Below are positions 1 through 8,499 of a DNA stretch of 17,880 nt, piece by piece. Numbering within the stretch: position 1 is the first letter of the stretch; every line of letters starts with the position of its first letter. Position numbers and translations under genes: made by a program. Origin of the DNA: Smittium mucronatum (Eukaryota; Kickxellomycota; Harpellomycetes; Harpellales; Legeriomycetaceae); contig LSSL01002530.1 of assembly GCA_001953115.1 (NCBI GenBank), positions 1 to 17,880 on the forward strand. The letters are read 5' to 3'. Below the pieces are notes generated by a model. It had not been told where the DNA came from, did no database searches, and saw nothing but the letters and a program-made list of their open reading frames with translations.

Positions 1-160
1 GAATCGAGTTTTTTTTTGGAATAAAGTTGGAATCTGAATCAATTTGGAGTCTGAATCAATTTAGTTGTCGGGATAGAGCTGGTTGCGAAATCGATTTGGA
101 GTCAAAGTTGTATCGTCAGTTAGTAGAGCTAGAAGTTACAACTGCTGTTTTTTAATATTT
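1..160. repeat. GC-richer tract with 17-bp tandem repeat
   Basis: The first 160 bases are visibly richer in G and C than what follows. They contain two adjacent 17-bp units, 27-43 and 44-60 (TTGGAATCTGAATCAAT, then the same with one A to G change). GATTTGGAGTC-like words recur to about 105. No open frame of useful length runs through in either direction. It may be the end of a low-complexity or minisatellite region that starts outside the window. Its GC-rich, GATTGCGA-like words loosely resemble the tract in the inverted-repeat arms at 14171-14409, but I could not align them. Confidence 0.5.
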
Positions 161-728
161 ATTTTATATGAGCTATTCGATAGCCGTATATTATATTATT
201 TTTAGCACTATTAAGTTCAAATTTTTTAGATAAAATTTCAAAATTAAATATATATTGTTGCCTATTCTACTGATATCGTGCTTTTTTGAGCCTTTAGATA
301 CAAAAAAATGATAGTTTTTATAAAATTTTGTGTATTAAAATTTTTAAACTTCTATTGAATCATTAATATATATTTAAATCAGCTTTCTAAACTTACCTAC
401 TTACCTGTGATGATTTAAAAAATGAATAATATTTTTAATAAAGGCTATTTCTCATTCTTTTTTGATAGTACAACATATTTCCATTAACCTATTCCACCAT
501 GGAAGTGACTGTTTAATTTCGGGGAAAAATAAAATTTATCATTTATTCTAAAGCCGGGGACATTTCATTATAATGCTTTTGGGATTTTTGAAAATTTAAC
601 AACGATTTTTTTTTCTAACAGGATTTTTATTTGCTTAAAATTTTAATTTTTAAACGTAAAATTTACCTCATTACTCTATTGGTACCAAATTAAGTTAACT
701 AAATCAAAGCTTCCAATTTAGGAAATTG
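161..728. other. AT-rich stretch, no gene seen
   Basis: Stops are dense in all six frames, A/T homopolymers are frequent, and there are no repeats or recognisable motifs. I see nothing that can be annotated. Confidence 0.6.
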
Positions 729-818
729 CTTAATCCATGTCTATTTTTGCTATCACTTTCTTAATCATGTCCATTTTTGCAATTATTTTCTTAACCATGT
801 CTATTTTTTCAATTAACT
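729..818. repeat. 30-bp tandem repeat, three copies
   Basis: Three units with an exact 30-bp period: 729-758, 759-788 and 789-818. The core CATGTCTATTTTTGCAAT sits with its CATGT at 736, 766 and 796, and the units differ at a few positions each. Because 30 is a multiple of three, the minus strand reads as a 10-residue repeat (AKMDMIKKVI-like) inside a frame that stays open from about 905 down to 726. That frame has no good start and no recognisable family, so I annotate the repeat only. Confidence 0.75.
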
Positions 819-1917
819 CAAAAAAAATATGTATTAATTGTTGATAACCCACCTTTTCTTTGAAAATGAGGTCTCTTTGCATTTAGAATTTTTACATTAC
901 AAAATCAAATATAGTCTTTAACTTTTTTCAAAATAAAGATAAGTATTAATTATTAGTATACACACGTTTTGATGTTATTTATATTGTTATAATATAGAAA
1001 ATTCTTGAGACACGTACATAAAGACCCCAAGTTAGGGAAAATGCGTTCAATTTTAATGATAAAATATTCAGAGCATCCGAAATATATTTTTATTTAGATT
1101 TTTATGAAAATATTATCCAAATAATAGATAAGTTCTTGTTTTAATTTTTTTTATAGATTATTCGAAAAAATAAAGTTAGATTGAAAATTGATTGTCAAAT
1201 TTTATTGAGAGTAAAATATTTTTCGGCTGAAATTTTTTCATATTTTTAAAATAAAATTAAATGAAATAGCCGCAATTTTCTAAATATTCAAGTATTATAT
1301 TTACTAATTTAAATTAATGATATTTTGAAGTTTATCTTTGAAGCTTTCGAGCAATGGCTACATAATTTTTTTTGGGGGGGGGGTATACGTACTTTTCTTG
1401 AAATTTAAAGTTCTTTAATAAGTTTTTCCTTCTTATTTTGCTCTTTCTGCTGTTTATCAGAAAAAAATCCAAAAGATGGATTTTTTATGCCAAAAATTAA
1501 AGAAAACCTGATTTTCATGTCTCTGTGTATTTATTAGTTTTTGGGGGCATATTTATAGCAGAATTGTAATTATTCCAAAGAAAAAGGTGATATCTTACTG
1601 GCCTTACTCGCTTCATACCTTTTAAAAACACACCAGATATATATGTTTCATCAAATTAATTAACCAAAAAAACTAGATCGCTTGATATTGCTAGTAAAAT
1701 AACTACAAAAGCCATCTCCAGATCCTGTGGCGTCAAAAAAAAAACAGTTAAATTTGAATATAAACAGCTCTTCTTATTTATTTATCCACTGTGTTTTTAA
1801 ACTTATTATGCAGAACATGCCTCTGAAAAGCCTTGTATATGCTCTGAAAAAAGTGAAAAAACACAATTTTACAGCAGTAGAGGAAAAAAGTGAAGTGTTT
1901 GAGTTAATTATCGAGGA
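819..1917. other. AT-rich stretch with a G10 run, no supported gene
   Basis: No supported gene. A run of ten G (1374-1383) follows eight T, which is notable against this base composition. An open frame at 1703-1921 on the plus strand has only a GTG start, no recognisable domain and a length expected by chance, so I do not call it. On the minus strand short protein-like runs also occur (for example about 1411-1520, a Lys-rich 37-residue frame), again without a recognisable family. Confidence 0.5.
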
Positions 1918-1959
1918 TTAAAAATATGAAATTATTCTTTTCGGGGGACCCTTATATAA

Positions 1960-2733
1960 TTATTCTCTTACAGAGTATCCATGAACTCCCTCCAGTGCCA
2001 ATGAATAGCTTTTTTCGTATTTTTTTAAAAGCAAGAAATCTATGAGAGGCAAAACTATGTTTTCATAGCATCCATGAATGGAAAATATCTGATAAAATAG
2101 AGAAGGAGCTGTTTTAAAAGTTCCTTCTGAAAATCATGTATCGGAGTTGCACAAAAATTTCAAAGTTTTCAATAGTAGAAAATATCATTAGTTTATTTTG
2201 TGTTGTCTCACCTAAATTTGAATAGATTAATTTTTTTTGTTTTTCAATGTGAAAAATTCCTCTACTGGTATCTCTGATAGCTCTTGAATACTCTTCGGCT
2301 CCAAAGAGTTTTTTTTTTTATCTCTTTTGATTTATCATTTTATTTAAGGCATTTATTTTGAGAAATTTAGTCAAAAAAATCTGTTTCGAGTAAAACCAGA
2401 GATTCTCCAATAATAACTGTCGGATTTTCATTTTTATGCTCAAAAAAATTTCCCTTTATCCTATTTATCCCATTTTTAATATTTATAGCCTCTATCAATT
2501 CGAAATCGGTTAAGTGATCATGTTGAAAGTTATCAATAAATTGGAGTGAAATATCGTTTTTTTTTAGTTTTTCCCATATTTCATTTTAATGTACATTACC
2601 AGTAATTGTTACCATTTTTTATATTGGTGCTTTTTTTTTTTTTTAAATCAAATAAATACTTTTTAAACCAAAGCTTTGCCATTCCTGCTTTCCAGAATAA
2701 GCTTAAAGTGTCCAATTTTATTTTTGGCGTCAT
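1960..2733 (-). pseudogene. Frameshifted coding remnant, possibly class II aaRS OB-fold region
   Basis: Protein-like sequence runs down the minus strand in successive frames. An ATG at 2733 opens 45 codons (MTPKIKLDTL...). A poly-A slip leads to 2615-2367, which holds MVTITGNVH, one in-frame stop at 2586-2588, then EIWEKLKKNDISLQFIDNF and on to GESLVLLETDFFD. After an 11-A run the reading moves to 2317-2114 (LFGAEEYSRAIRD..., then TIENFEIFVQLRYMIF). A last run near 2090-1963 (VLPLIDFLLLKKYEKSY) ends at a stop at 1960-1962. The order V.I.G.VH, then LQFIDN, then a GINRIKG-type strand, then a TIEN.EIF..LRYMI segment, resembles the anticodon-binding OB fold and linker of Asp/Asn/LysRS. No class II catalytic motif is recognisable, and chance open frames of this length do occur in such AT-rich DNA. 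The coding remnant is plausible; the family assignment is weak. Confidence 0.3.
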
Positions 2734-2744
2734 TATACAAGTTG

Positions 2745-3264
2745 AATTAAGATATTTTAAAACTTAAAATAGATATTTACTTCTATTTAAATATAAAATA
2801 TTAGAAGTTTTTTTTATAAGAGAAAGCGCATTTGATATAAATTTTTACTCGTGATTTCAAAGTAAAAACATTTTACGTGTCATATAAGTAAAATTTACTT
2901 ATATATACTCCATTTGGTAATAAAATTTTCTATTTTAAACATAATATGAGTTCTTATTTTGTGAATAATTAACAGATAAATGACTTAATTTAAAAATAAA
3001 ATCGATATAATATCTCTAAAAGCCGCTAAAAACACTATTATATATCGATTATGTTTATTTATTTACATTTTATGATAAAATAACACAAAATTTTTAGTTT
3101 TTAATCTAAATTATTGGATCCTGAATTCATGCTTGCTATATTTATTATATAAATCGCATAAAAACAATTTTTTAATATTGGTAGCATATAAAAAAATTAT
3201 TTCCGGGTGAAATTTCCATTTAATCAGTTTTACATTTGATAAAATGCATATTTGACCAAATTAA
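2745..3264. other. AT-rich stretch, no gene seen
   Basis: Only short frames and A/T-rich inverted words such as TTTACTTATATAAGTAAA-like sequences near 2880-2900. No coding or RNA feature can be supported. Confidence 0.55.
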
Positions 3265-3299
3265 TTGGGAAAAAAAATATTTGGGTCATTTTTCTTTGG

Positions 3300-3755
3300 G
3301 TGAAATGTTGTACAGCCCATTTAGAAATATTTGAACCTTTTTAAAAACTAATTGAATTTTTAAATTTCGAAATTAGCCTCTTGAAAATTTAATTAACCTT
3401 TTTACAAATCATTTTCAGCTATATGCAATATTATTATGAATATTTTTCAAATAAAATTGATTGCTTTTCAATTAAAAATTGAATCTATAAAAATTAAATT
3501 TTTATCTTTTTACAAATTAAATCTGAACCTTTTACAAATCAAAATCGAAAATTTTGGGTTTTTGAAATTGGTAATTTTTCAGGGGAAAATTGAGCCGTTT
3601 AAAACCCATGATGAACCTTTTGCAAAATAAAATGAGCTATTTTTTTTAAGTTTTCAGGTAAAGAGAATTCTAAAAAATACAAAGCAAATAACTCAATACT
3701 AATGAGGCGCGGAATCTAATTTTTAAATAAAATTTCAAAATAACGTTTATTTAAG
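3300..3755 (+). repeat. Left TIR of transposon copy 1, 21-bp phased subrepeats
   Basis: This pairs as reverse complement with about 5015-5400. Clear blocks include GAATCTAATTTTTAAAT (3712-3728, partner 5042-5058, one mismatch), CAAATCAAAATCGAAA (from 3535) and GATGAACCTTTTGCAAAATA (from 3611). Within it a degenerate unit, roughly TTGAACCTTTTACAAATCAA, recurs with its GAACC/GAGCC core near 3314, 3333, 3354, 3374, 3394, 3416, 3438, 3461, 3481, 3503, 3525, 3546, 3571, 3592, 3613 and 3634. Apart from one 25-bp step, the spacing is 19-23 bp. The 64-codon open frame at 3436-3630 is a by-product: 21 bp gives a 7-residue periodic translation. Confidence 0.7.
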
Positions 3756-3951
3756 CTCTTATTTTTTATAGGAATTTTTATACTAAGCCATTTTTCATCC
3801 CCATTGTTTAAAAATATACAATGAATGAACAATATTCAACATAAAGTCTTTATTTCCGAGCTTTAAGATTAGCAACAAAAAATAATCTAGAATAAAAAAT
3901 CATATATTGCAAATATTTTTGTCATTATTTTTTGATGACGGGATGTAAATA

Positions 3952-4921
3952 ATAAAAGCTTCGGAAATTTTAGAGGTAAATTATGGCTCCCCAAAAACAA
4001 TAGTAGCAGAATATAGGGAAAATACAAAAAAAAAAATCTAAGATCAAATTATACCCAAATTATTGCAAGAGAATGTCAGAATAAATAGGGTTACTTCGAA
4101 AATTACTAATGGTATTCTTACTTAAGTAGAGAATATTTTTTAAGATAATCCATAAATAAGTCTTTAAAGAATGAAATTGCAGTTTTTTTTGAACATGAGT
4201 GTAATGATATCGATATCATCAATCGAAAATTCATTGAAAAGGCTCAAAGTTACAATAAAAAAAACATTAATATAATATAAAGAGTGAATTCAGGGTTGAC
4301 TCTTAATAAAATATTGATTTTTAAAGATAATTTAACTCTATATTTATTTCAGAAAGAAGCGATTGTATCTATGTAGATGAATCTGAAATTGATTTAGATC
4401 TCAGAGAAAGCATGCCTCGCCCCAAATCTGGCACCAAAACCTCAGAAATATTCCTATCAACCGCGGAATAAGTTTTAATTTGATACCATCTATTAATCAA
4501 AAAAAGATTTTTCATGCGAAAATACTTTCAGAAAAAACTTTAAATGCCATAAATTTCACTGTTTTTACGGAAGAGTCAATGGAAAAAATAAGAAATTAAT
4601 CTTCTCTTTATAGTAGTCTTATAATTATGAATAATTTTAAGGTAAACAATAATCATATTACAAGAGATTTTATTACACAATATGGGTAGTCTTAAAAAAA
4701 TTTTACTCATTATTGTTACATGCTGAATCCTGTCAAAATTTTTTTTAAAAAATTAAAATATCGTTTTAGAAAGAAGAATTATATCTATCAACGCAAGAAA
4801 TAATCCTATATAATGTATCTATGAAGCCATTTAAAATGTAAAAGAGGACAGCATCAGAGGTTATTTTTCCCAAATTAACAGAAATATAACTTTAGCTGTT
4901 GATAAAAATGTTTTCATTTAA
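3952..4921 (+). pseudogene. DDE transposase pseudogene (Tc1/mariner/IS630 type), copy 1
   Basis: Broken cut-and-paste transposase, recognised by colinear matches to copy 2 and to DDE_3-type family motifs. From 3952 the helix-turn-helix part reads KASEILEVNYGSPKTIVAEY. It then aligns residue for residue with copy 2 through ITNGIL, DNP and MKLQFF, but with TAA stops at 4039, 4123, 4141, 4153 and 4165. The first catalytic block is IYVDESEIDLDLRESMPRPK, with the Asp at 4376-4378, matching the family's DES-x-x-NLHLRR-x-x-GR pattern. The second block reads IIMNNF, where the family has MDN, so the Asp is now Asn (4630-4632). The third reads MLNPVK, where the family has LNP(I/V)E, so the Glu is now Lys (4735-4737). 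The C-terminus, RNITLAVDKNVFI then TAA at 4919-4921, matches copy 2 (RNITFAVDKYIFI). With five early stops and two lost catalytic residues it cannot encode an active enzyme. Family confidence is high, exact start unknown. Confidence 0.75.
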
Positions 4922-5014
4922 AAAAATTGTATTTTATTCTTTAAATAAAGCTATAACATGGAAATAAACATTTTTATTCTTGATTAAAACATGAAAAAAT
5001 AAATAAAAAAACAG

Positions 5015-5460
5015 TTTAATTAAACTTGATTTTGTAAATAGATTTAAAAATTAGATTACACACTCCATTGGAACTGAGTTAGTTGTTACATATATTTAAT
5101 TTTCTTTTTATCTGAACACTTAAAAAAATAGCCCATTTTATTTTGTAAAAAGTTCATCATAGTTTTTAAATGGCTCAAATTTTCGCTGAAAAATGTCCAA
5201 TTTCAAAAACGCAGATGTTTCGATTTTGATTTGTAAATGATTCAATTTTAATTTGTAAAAAGATCAAAATTTAATTTTGATAGGTTCAATTTTTAAATAA
5301 AAAGTCATCATCATATTTGAAAAAGGCTAATTTTGAAATGTAAAAGGCCCAATTAGATTCGAAAAAGGTTGAAATATGTCTTTAAATTTCATATATCACA
5401 GAATTTCATAAGAAATAACAGAAAAGGTTTGTTGAAAAATGACTTATCCTTTTTTCACTT
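5015..5460 (-). repeat. Right TIR of transposon copy 1
   Basis: Inverted partner of 3265-3755. Read on the minus strand from 5400 it shows CCTTTTACATTTC, ATCTTTTTACAAATTAAA, CAAATCAAAATCGAAAC, GATGAACTTTTTACAAAATA and AATCTAATTTTTAAAT in the same order as the left TIR. The left TIR holds a small extra segment around 3410-3460. The 21-bp rhythm of AACC/GGCC/AGCC cores is kept. Beyond about 5400 the match weakens (a GTCATTTTTC block is shared with 3286-3295), so the outer end is approximate. Confidence 0.65.
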
Positions 5461-5875
5461 TAAATATTGGCTTTGTGGGATTATCTTGAGAGGTGTCTCA
5501 AAATTTAATTTTTTGTTAAAGGTATAAAAAAAGAATTAAATTGTTGAAATCAAATCAATTTTTTTTGAAAATAAATGATATCTAATTTATGTGAGTATCA
5601 AGAAATTTTAAATGGAAAAAATTTAACAAATGATAAATATGTATTCGTTTTTTCAACAAAAAATAAGAAGGGTTTGAAGGATAAAAATTTATAAAATAAT
5701 TAAAAAATCCATTATTTATGAAAAAATACTACCGATTTATTTAGCTATTTTTAGGGGATTTTTTTTTCAGAAAAAAAACAGATTTTTCAACAGATATGAA
5801 TAATAAGCCTTTCAAAATAAAATCACATTCGATTTTCCTAAAAAACAAAATAATTAACATATTCTGATTTTTTTT
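5461..5875. other. AT-rich stretch between elements, no gene seen
   Basis: Dense stops and A/T homopolymers; nothing recognisable on either strand. Confidence 0.5.
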
Positions 5876-6127
5876 ACGATATGTCTAATACCTTCTGATG
5901 ATGAATGTTTTTCCGAATCCTTAGAAGAGTTTGATGATTATATTATATTTTGTAAGAAAAAAGCAAAGAATTTTTTTTAAAATATATAAAATAATGGTTT
6001 TTTCATATATAAACTAAAAAAATTCCGATTTAAAAATATTAATCAATATTTGAAATTTTTTCTATGGAATAATATAGCTTATAGAAAATCTAGACATTAT
6101 AAAATTGAAATGTATCGGAGCTTATAA
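5876..6127 (+). pseudogene. Weak acidic coding remnant, family unknown
   Basis: A single frame from 5876 to the stop at 6125-6127 stays protein-like apart from two close TAA stops near 5972-5983. It opens with an acidic run (IPSDDECFSESLEEFDDY), continues with a Lys-rich segment (FCKKKAKNFF), and after the stops reads YKLKKFRFKNINQYLKFFLW and KSRHYKIEMYRSL. Acidic runs of this kind occur near the N-termini of piggyBac-type transposases, but no catalytic block is visible, so I do not assign a family. It lies between the two DDE transposons. It may well be chance. Confidence 0.2.
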
Positions 6128-6829
6128 ACTCCAAAAAGCGATTTTTAGTTTTATAAAAATTTGGAAATAAACCGAATTTAATAAATGAAAATTTGAAAAA
6201 TAAAGGTATACCAAATAATATTTCAAAATTCTACAACACAATCAAAATAAAAAGGAAGAAAAAGTCGGATAAATTTGTAACAATTTATGATTTGATATAA
6301 AATTTCAAGTTTTTTTTTTAAAAATCTAATAATGAAAAGGATATGTAGCGGAATCGAATGATTAATATGAAATATTATAATATTAAAAACTTCCGAAATA
6401 TGCTTAAATTTTTTGCTTATATCGAAAAATCTACAGTTAAATTCTAATATTAATTTAAAATAAGGAAATTAACATGCTATAATATCAAGAATACCAGATA
6501 TTTTTATTTTACGGAAAATAAATTTTAAAGTTAGTATAAAGTTCTATAAACTGATTTGAAAAAAATATGAGATTAAAACTTGGAATCTTATCTGGTATCT
6601 GTATATATAATAAACAAAGATGATTATAAATCTTACTCTTGGGCGCAGAGTAAATTGAAAAATTAGTTTGATAAAGTTAATTCATCATTTAATGTTCAAT
6701 GTGGTGTGTAATGTTCAACTCGAAAAATACATTTTCGTTTTTTAACTTCAAAAAATATGTAAAAATAATAAATTTGACTCAATTTTTTTTACAAATAGAT
6801 AATACCATGATATATATCATGATACAGGG
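6128..6829. other. AT-rich stretch with a 16-bp palindrome, no gene seen
   Basis: No gene seen. A perfect 16-bp palindrome (CATGATATATATCATG) lies at 6806-6821, just outside the left TIR of transposon copy 2. The open frame at 6699-6923 runs from here into that TIR and is explained by its 21-bp periodicity. Confidence 0.5.
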
Positions 6830-7290
6830 AGATTTTAAACTTTATTTAAATTTGATTGGACTATTTAAATTCCGAACTGGACTCTTTAAAAACTCGACTA
6901 AGCTTTTTCGAAATTATATTTAACCATTTAAATTTTTAATTTGAACCTTTTACAAATCAATTGAGCCGTTTAAATTTACAAATTGAGCCTTTAAAAAATA
7001 TTTTTTGAGCTTTTTACAAACCCAAATCTAACTTTTTAGAAATTTTATTTGAGCTTTTAATAAAAAATAAATGAGGCATTTACATTTTTGAAATTGAATG
7101 TTTGTTCCAAAAAATTTTCAATTTAAAAATAACATCTAATCATTTGAAAAATAAAATGTGACATTTTTAAAAATTTTAACACTTGGAAAAATATTAATTG
7201 AATGTACGCATTAAAATTTATTGCATTAGAGTAGACAAATTTAGTTTCATATGGATCACAAATCACCTTAATTTAATTAATTAGAAATAT
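6830..7290 (+). repeat. Left TIR of transposon copy 2, 21-22-bp phased array
   Basis: Pairs inverted with about 8500-8850. Strong blocks are AAATTATATTTAACCATTTA (from 6911) and ATTAATTGAATGTACGCATT (from 7192), each matched on the minus strand of the right TIR. A GAACC/GAGCC/GGACT core recurs at about 6837, 6858, 6879, 6900, 6921, 6943, 6963, 6985, 7007, 7028, 7051 and 7073. That is about twelve units at 20-23 bp, mostly 21 or 22, or close to two turns of B-DNA per unit. A stretch of about 110 bp near 7075-7190 is missing from the right TIR, so one arm has gained or lost sequence. Arrays of subterminal repeats are often transposase-binding sites; here that role is inferred. Confidence 0.7.
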
Positions 7291-7359
7291 ATTAGGGTTT
7301 TAATAAAAAAAATAAAAGTACTTTATTTTTCTTTAAAATCAAAAATACACGGAGAAGAA

Positions 7360-8447
7360 ATGTCTGAAGCTTATGTAATCCAAATCCAATCTGGGGGCAA
7401 TAAAAAATATTCTAAGATAAAAAATGAGTCAAAAAAAAGCTTATTGTCAGTAGTGTTAGAAAATAAAATGTATATAAAAAAAGTTTCTCGGATTTTAAGA
7501 ATCATTTACTGCTCTGATAAAAGAACAATGGCAGATTTTAGAAATATTTACATTTTTTTTGAAAATCAAATCGATGCTGAGATAATACAATGGAATAATA
7601 GACCTAATAGGAGGCCTTCAAAAATAACTGATGATATTCTTGCAGCCATAGAAAATATGGTTGAAGATAACCCAGAAATCACACCTTCAAAAATAAAACT
7701 GCAGATTTTTAGAAATATGAAAGTAATATTATCCGTTTCTTCAATTGCTAATGCTTTAAAAAAACTAAAAATAACCATAAAAAAAATAACTGAAATAATT
7801 TATAGGTTAAATTAGGAATCTAATTTATAATCGGGAGTAAATTATGCAAGGCTTTTTAAATCCGCGATTTCGACAGACATGAGTGATTGTATGTTAATCG
7901 ATGAGTCTGTTTATAACTTGCACCAGAGAAGAAGAATGGCTCAATCTCAATCTGGGACCAGAGATCCGGTAGCAATTCCCGCCAATATGGGGGAAATTTC
8001 ACATTATTATTGACTATGAATTATAAAAATATAGCTCATAATAAAGTAGTTTTAGATAGAACTGTCAATGCAGGACTTTTTACAACATTTATAAAAGAGA
8101 TTATGGAAAAGATTAGATGAGAATATTCTCTTAATAATAGCTTTTTTATAATGCAAAACACCCGTATAAACAATATTCAGGGAACCAGAGACTTATTTTA
8201 ACAATATGGGGGCAGCTTAAAAAAATTATCACCGTATTCATACATGCTGAAAACTTTTGTAAGTGTTTTTAGCAATATAAAAATATTTTTACATATGAGG
8301 CTTAGCGAACCAACTAAAAAAGAAGAAAATATTTTGGAATTTCTTAAGGATATTATTGAAAATGTTAATGAGAAAGATAAGCGAGGTTGCTTTGTGCATA
8401 TGAAAAGAAACATAACTTTTGCTGTTGATAAATACATTTTTATTTAA
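7360..8447 (+). pseudogene. DDE transposase pseudogene (Tc1/mariner/IS630 type), copy 2
   Basis: The best preserved gene-like sequence in the window. ATG at 7360 opens 151 codons: a first helix-turn-helix-like part (SLLSVVLENKMYIKKVSRIL), then NRRPSKITDDIL resembling the Arg-Pro-x-Lys hinge between the two DNA-binding subdomains, then ENMVEDNPEITPSKIKLQIF with SVSSIANALKKLKIT as the second HTH. A TAG (7813-7815) and a TAA (about 7828) interrupt. The same frame then continues to CMLIDESVYNLHQRRRMAQS, the first catalytic block (Asp 7900-7902). A frameshift near 7990 leads to GGNFTLLLTMNYKNIAHNKV and VNAGLFTTFIKEIMEKIR, ended by TGA. The second catalytic block reads FIMQN, Gln (8154-8156) replacing Asp. 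Then SPYSYMLKTFVSVFSNIK replaces the family's PYSP-x-LNP-x-E, losing the Glu. It ends RNITFAVDKYIFI, TAA at 8445-8447. The colinear copy at 3952-4921 supports the limits. Inactive as it stands. Confidence 0.82.
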
Positions 8448-8499
8448 AAAAATTCTATTTTTCTGTGATTAACCTTTTCTAATAAAAATATGTTAATTT

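Larger units (their letters stand above)
3265..5460 (+). mobile_element. Tc1/mariner/IS630-type transposon copy 1, decayed, long TIRs
   Basis: About 2.2 kb. A left terminal inverted repeat (about 3265-3755) and a right one (about 5015-5460) flank a transposase pseudogene at 3952-4921. The outer limits are estimates, because identity fades gradually and no TA target duplication could be fixed by eye. The second copy at 6830-8850 has the same architecture and orientation, which is what makes this a family rather than a coincidence. Copy 1 looks older: its transposase carries many in-frame stops, and two of its three catalytic acidic positions are replaced. Confidence 0.7.

Noticed and set aside
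1680..1735. Minus-strand DATGSGDGF resembling the pfkB kinase signature
   Set aside because: The motif stands alone, with no kinase sequence upstream or downstream in any frame.
1703..1921. Plus-strand open frame (GTG start at 1727) with a Lys/Glu-rich end
   Set aside because: Only a GTG start, a length expected by chance at this AT content, no recognised domain, and an end just short of a better minus-strand coding signal.
1981..2190. Plus-strand similarity to an HMG box (PMNSFFRIF, then EWKISDKIEKELF)
   Set aside because: It needs an in-frame stop, a short first helix and a frameshift, and the opposite strand carries longer continuous protein-like runs through the same bases.
3436..3630. 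64-codon plus-strand frame
   Set aside because: Lies wholly within the TIR of transposon copy 1; its 7-residue periodicity comes from the 21-bp repeat.
4204..4219. 16-bp perfect palindrome ATGATATCGATATCAT
   Set aside because: Falls in the transposase remnant where copy 2 has the aligned SVSSIA codons; a chance product of AT-rich coding sequence rather than an operator.
3952..4921. Alternative genetic code reading TAA as Glu
   Set aside because: Only two of five TAA codons match Glu in copy 2, both copies use TAA as the terminal stop, and frameshifts elsewhere show ordinary decay.
6699..6923. 74-codon plus-strand frame
   Set aside because: Its second half is the TIR array of copy 2 (periodic GLFKF-like residues); its first half has no motif.
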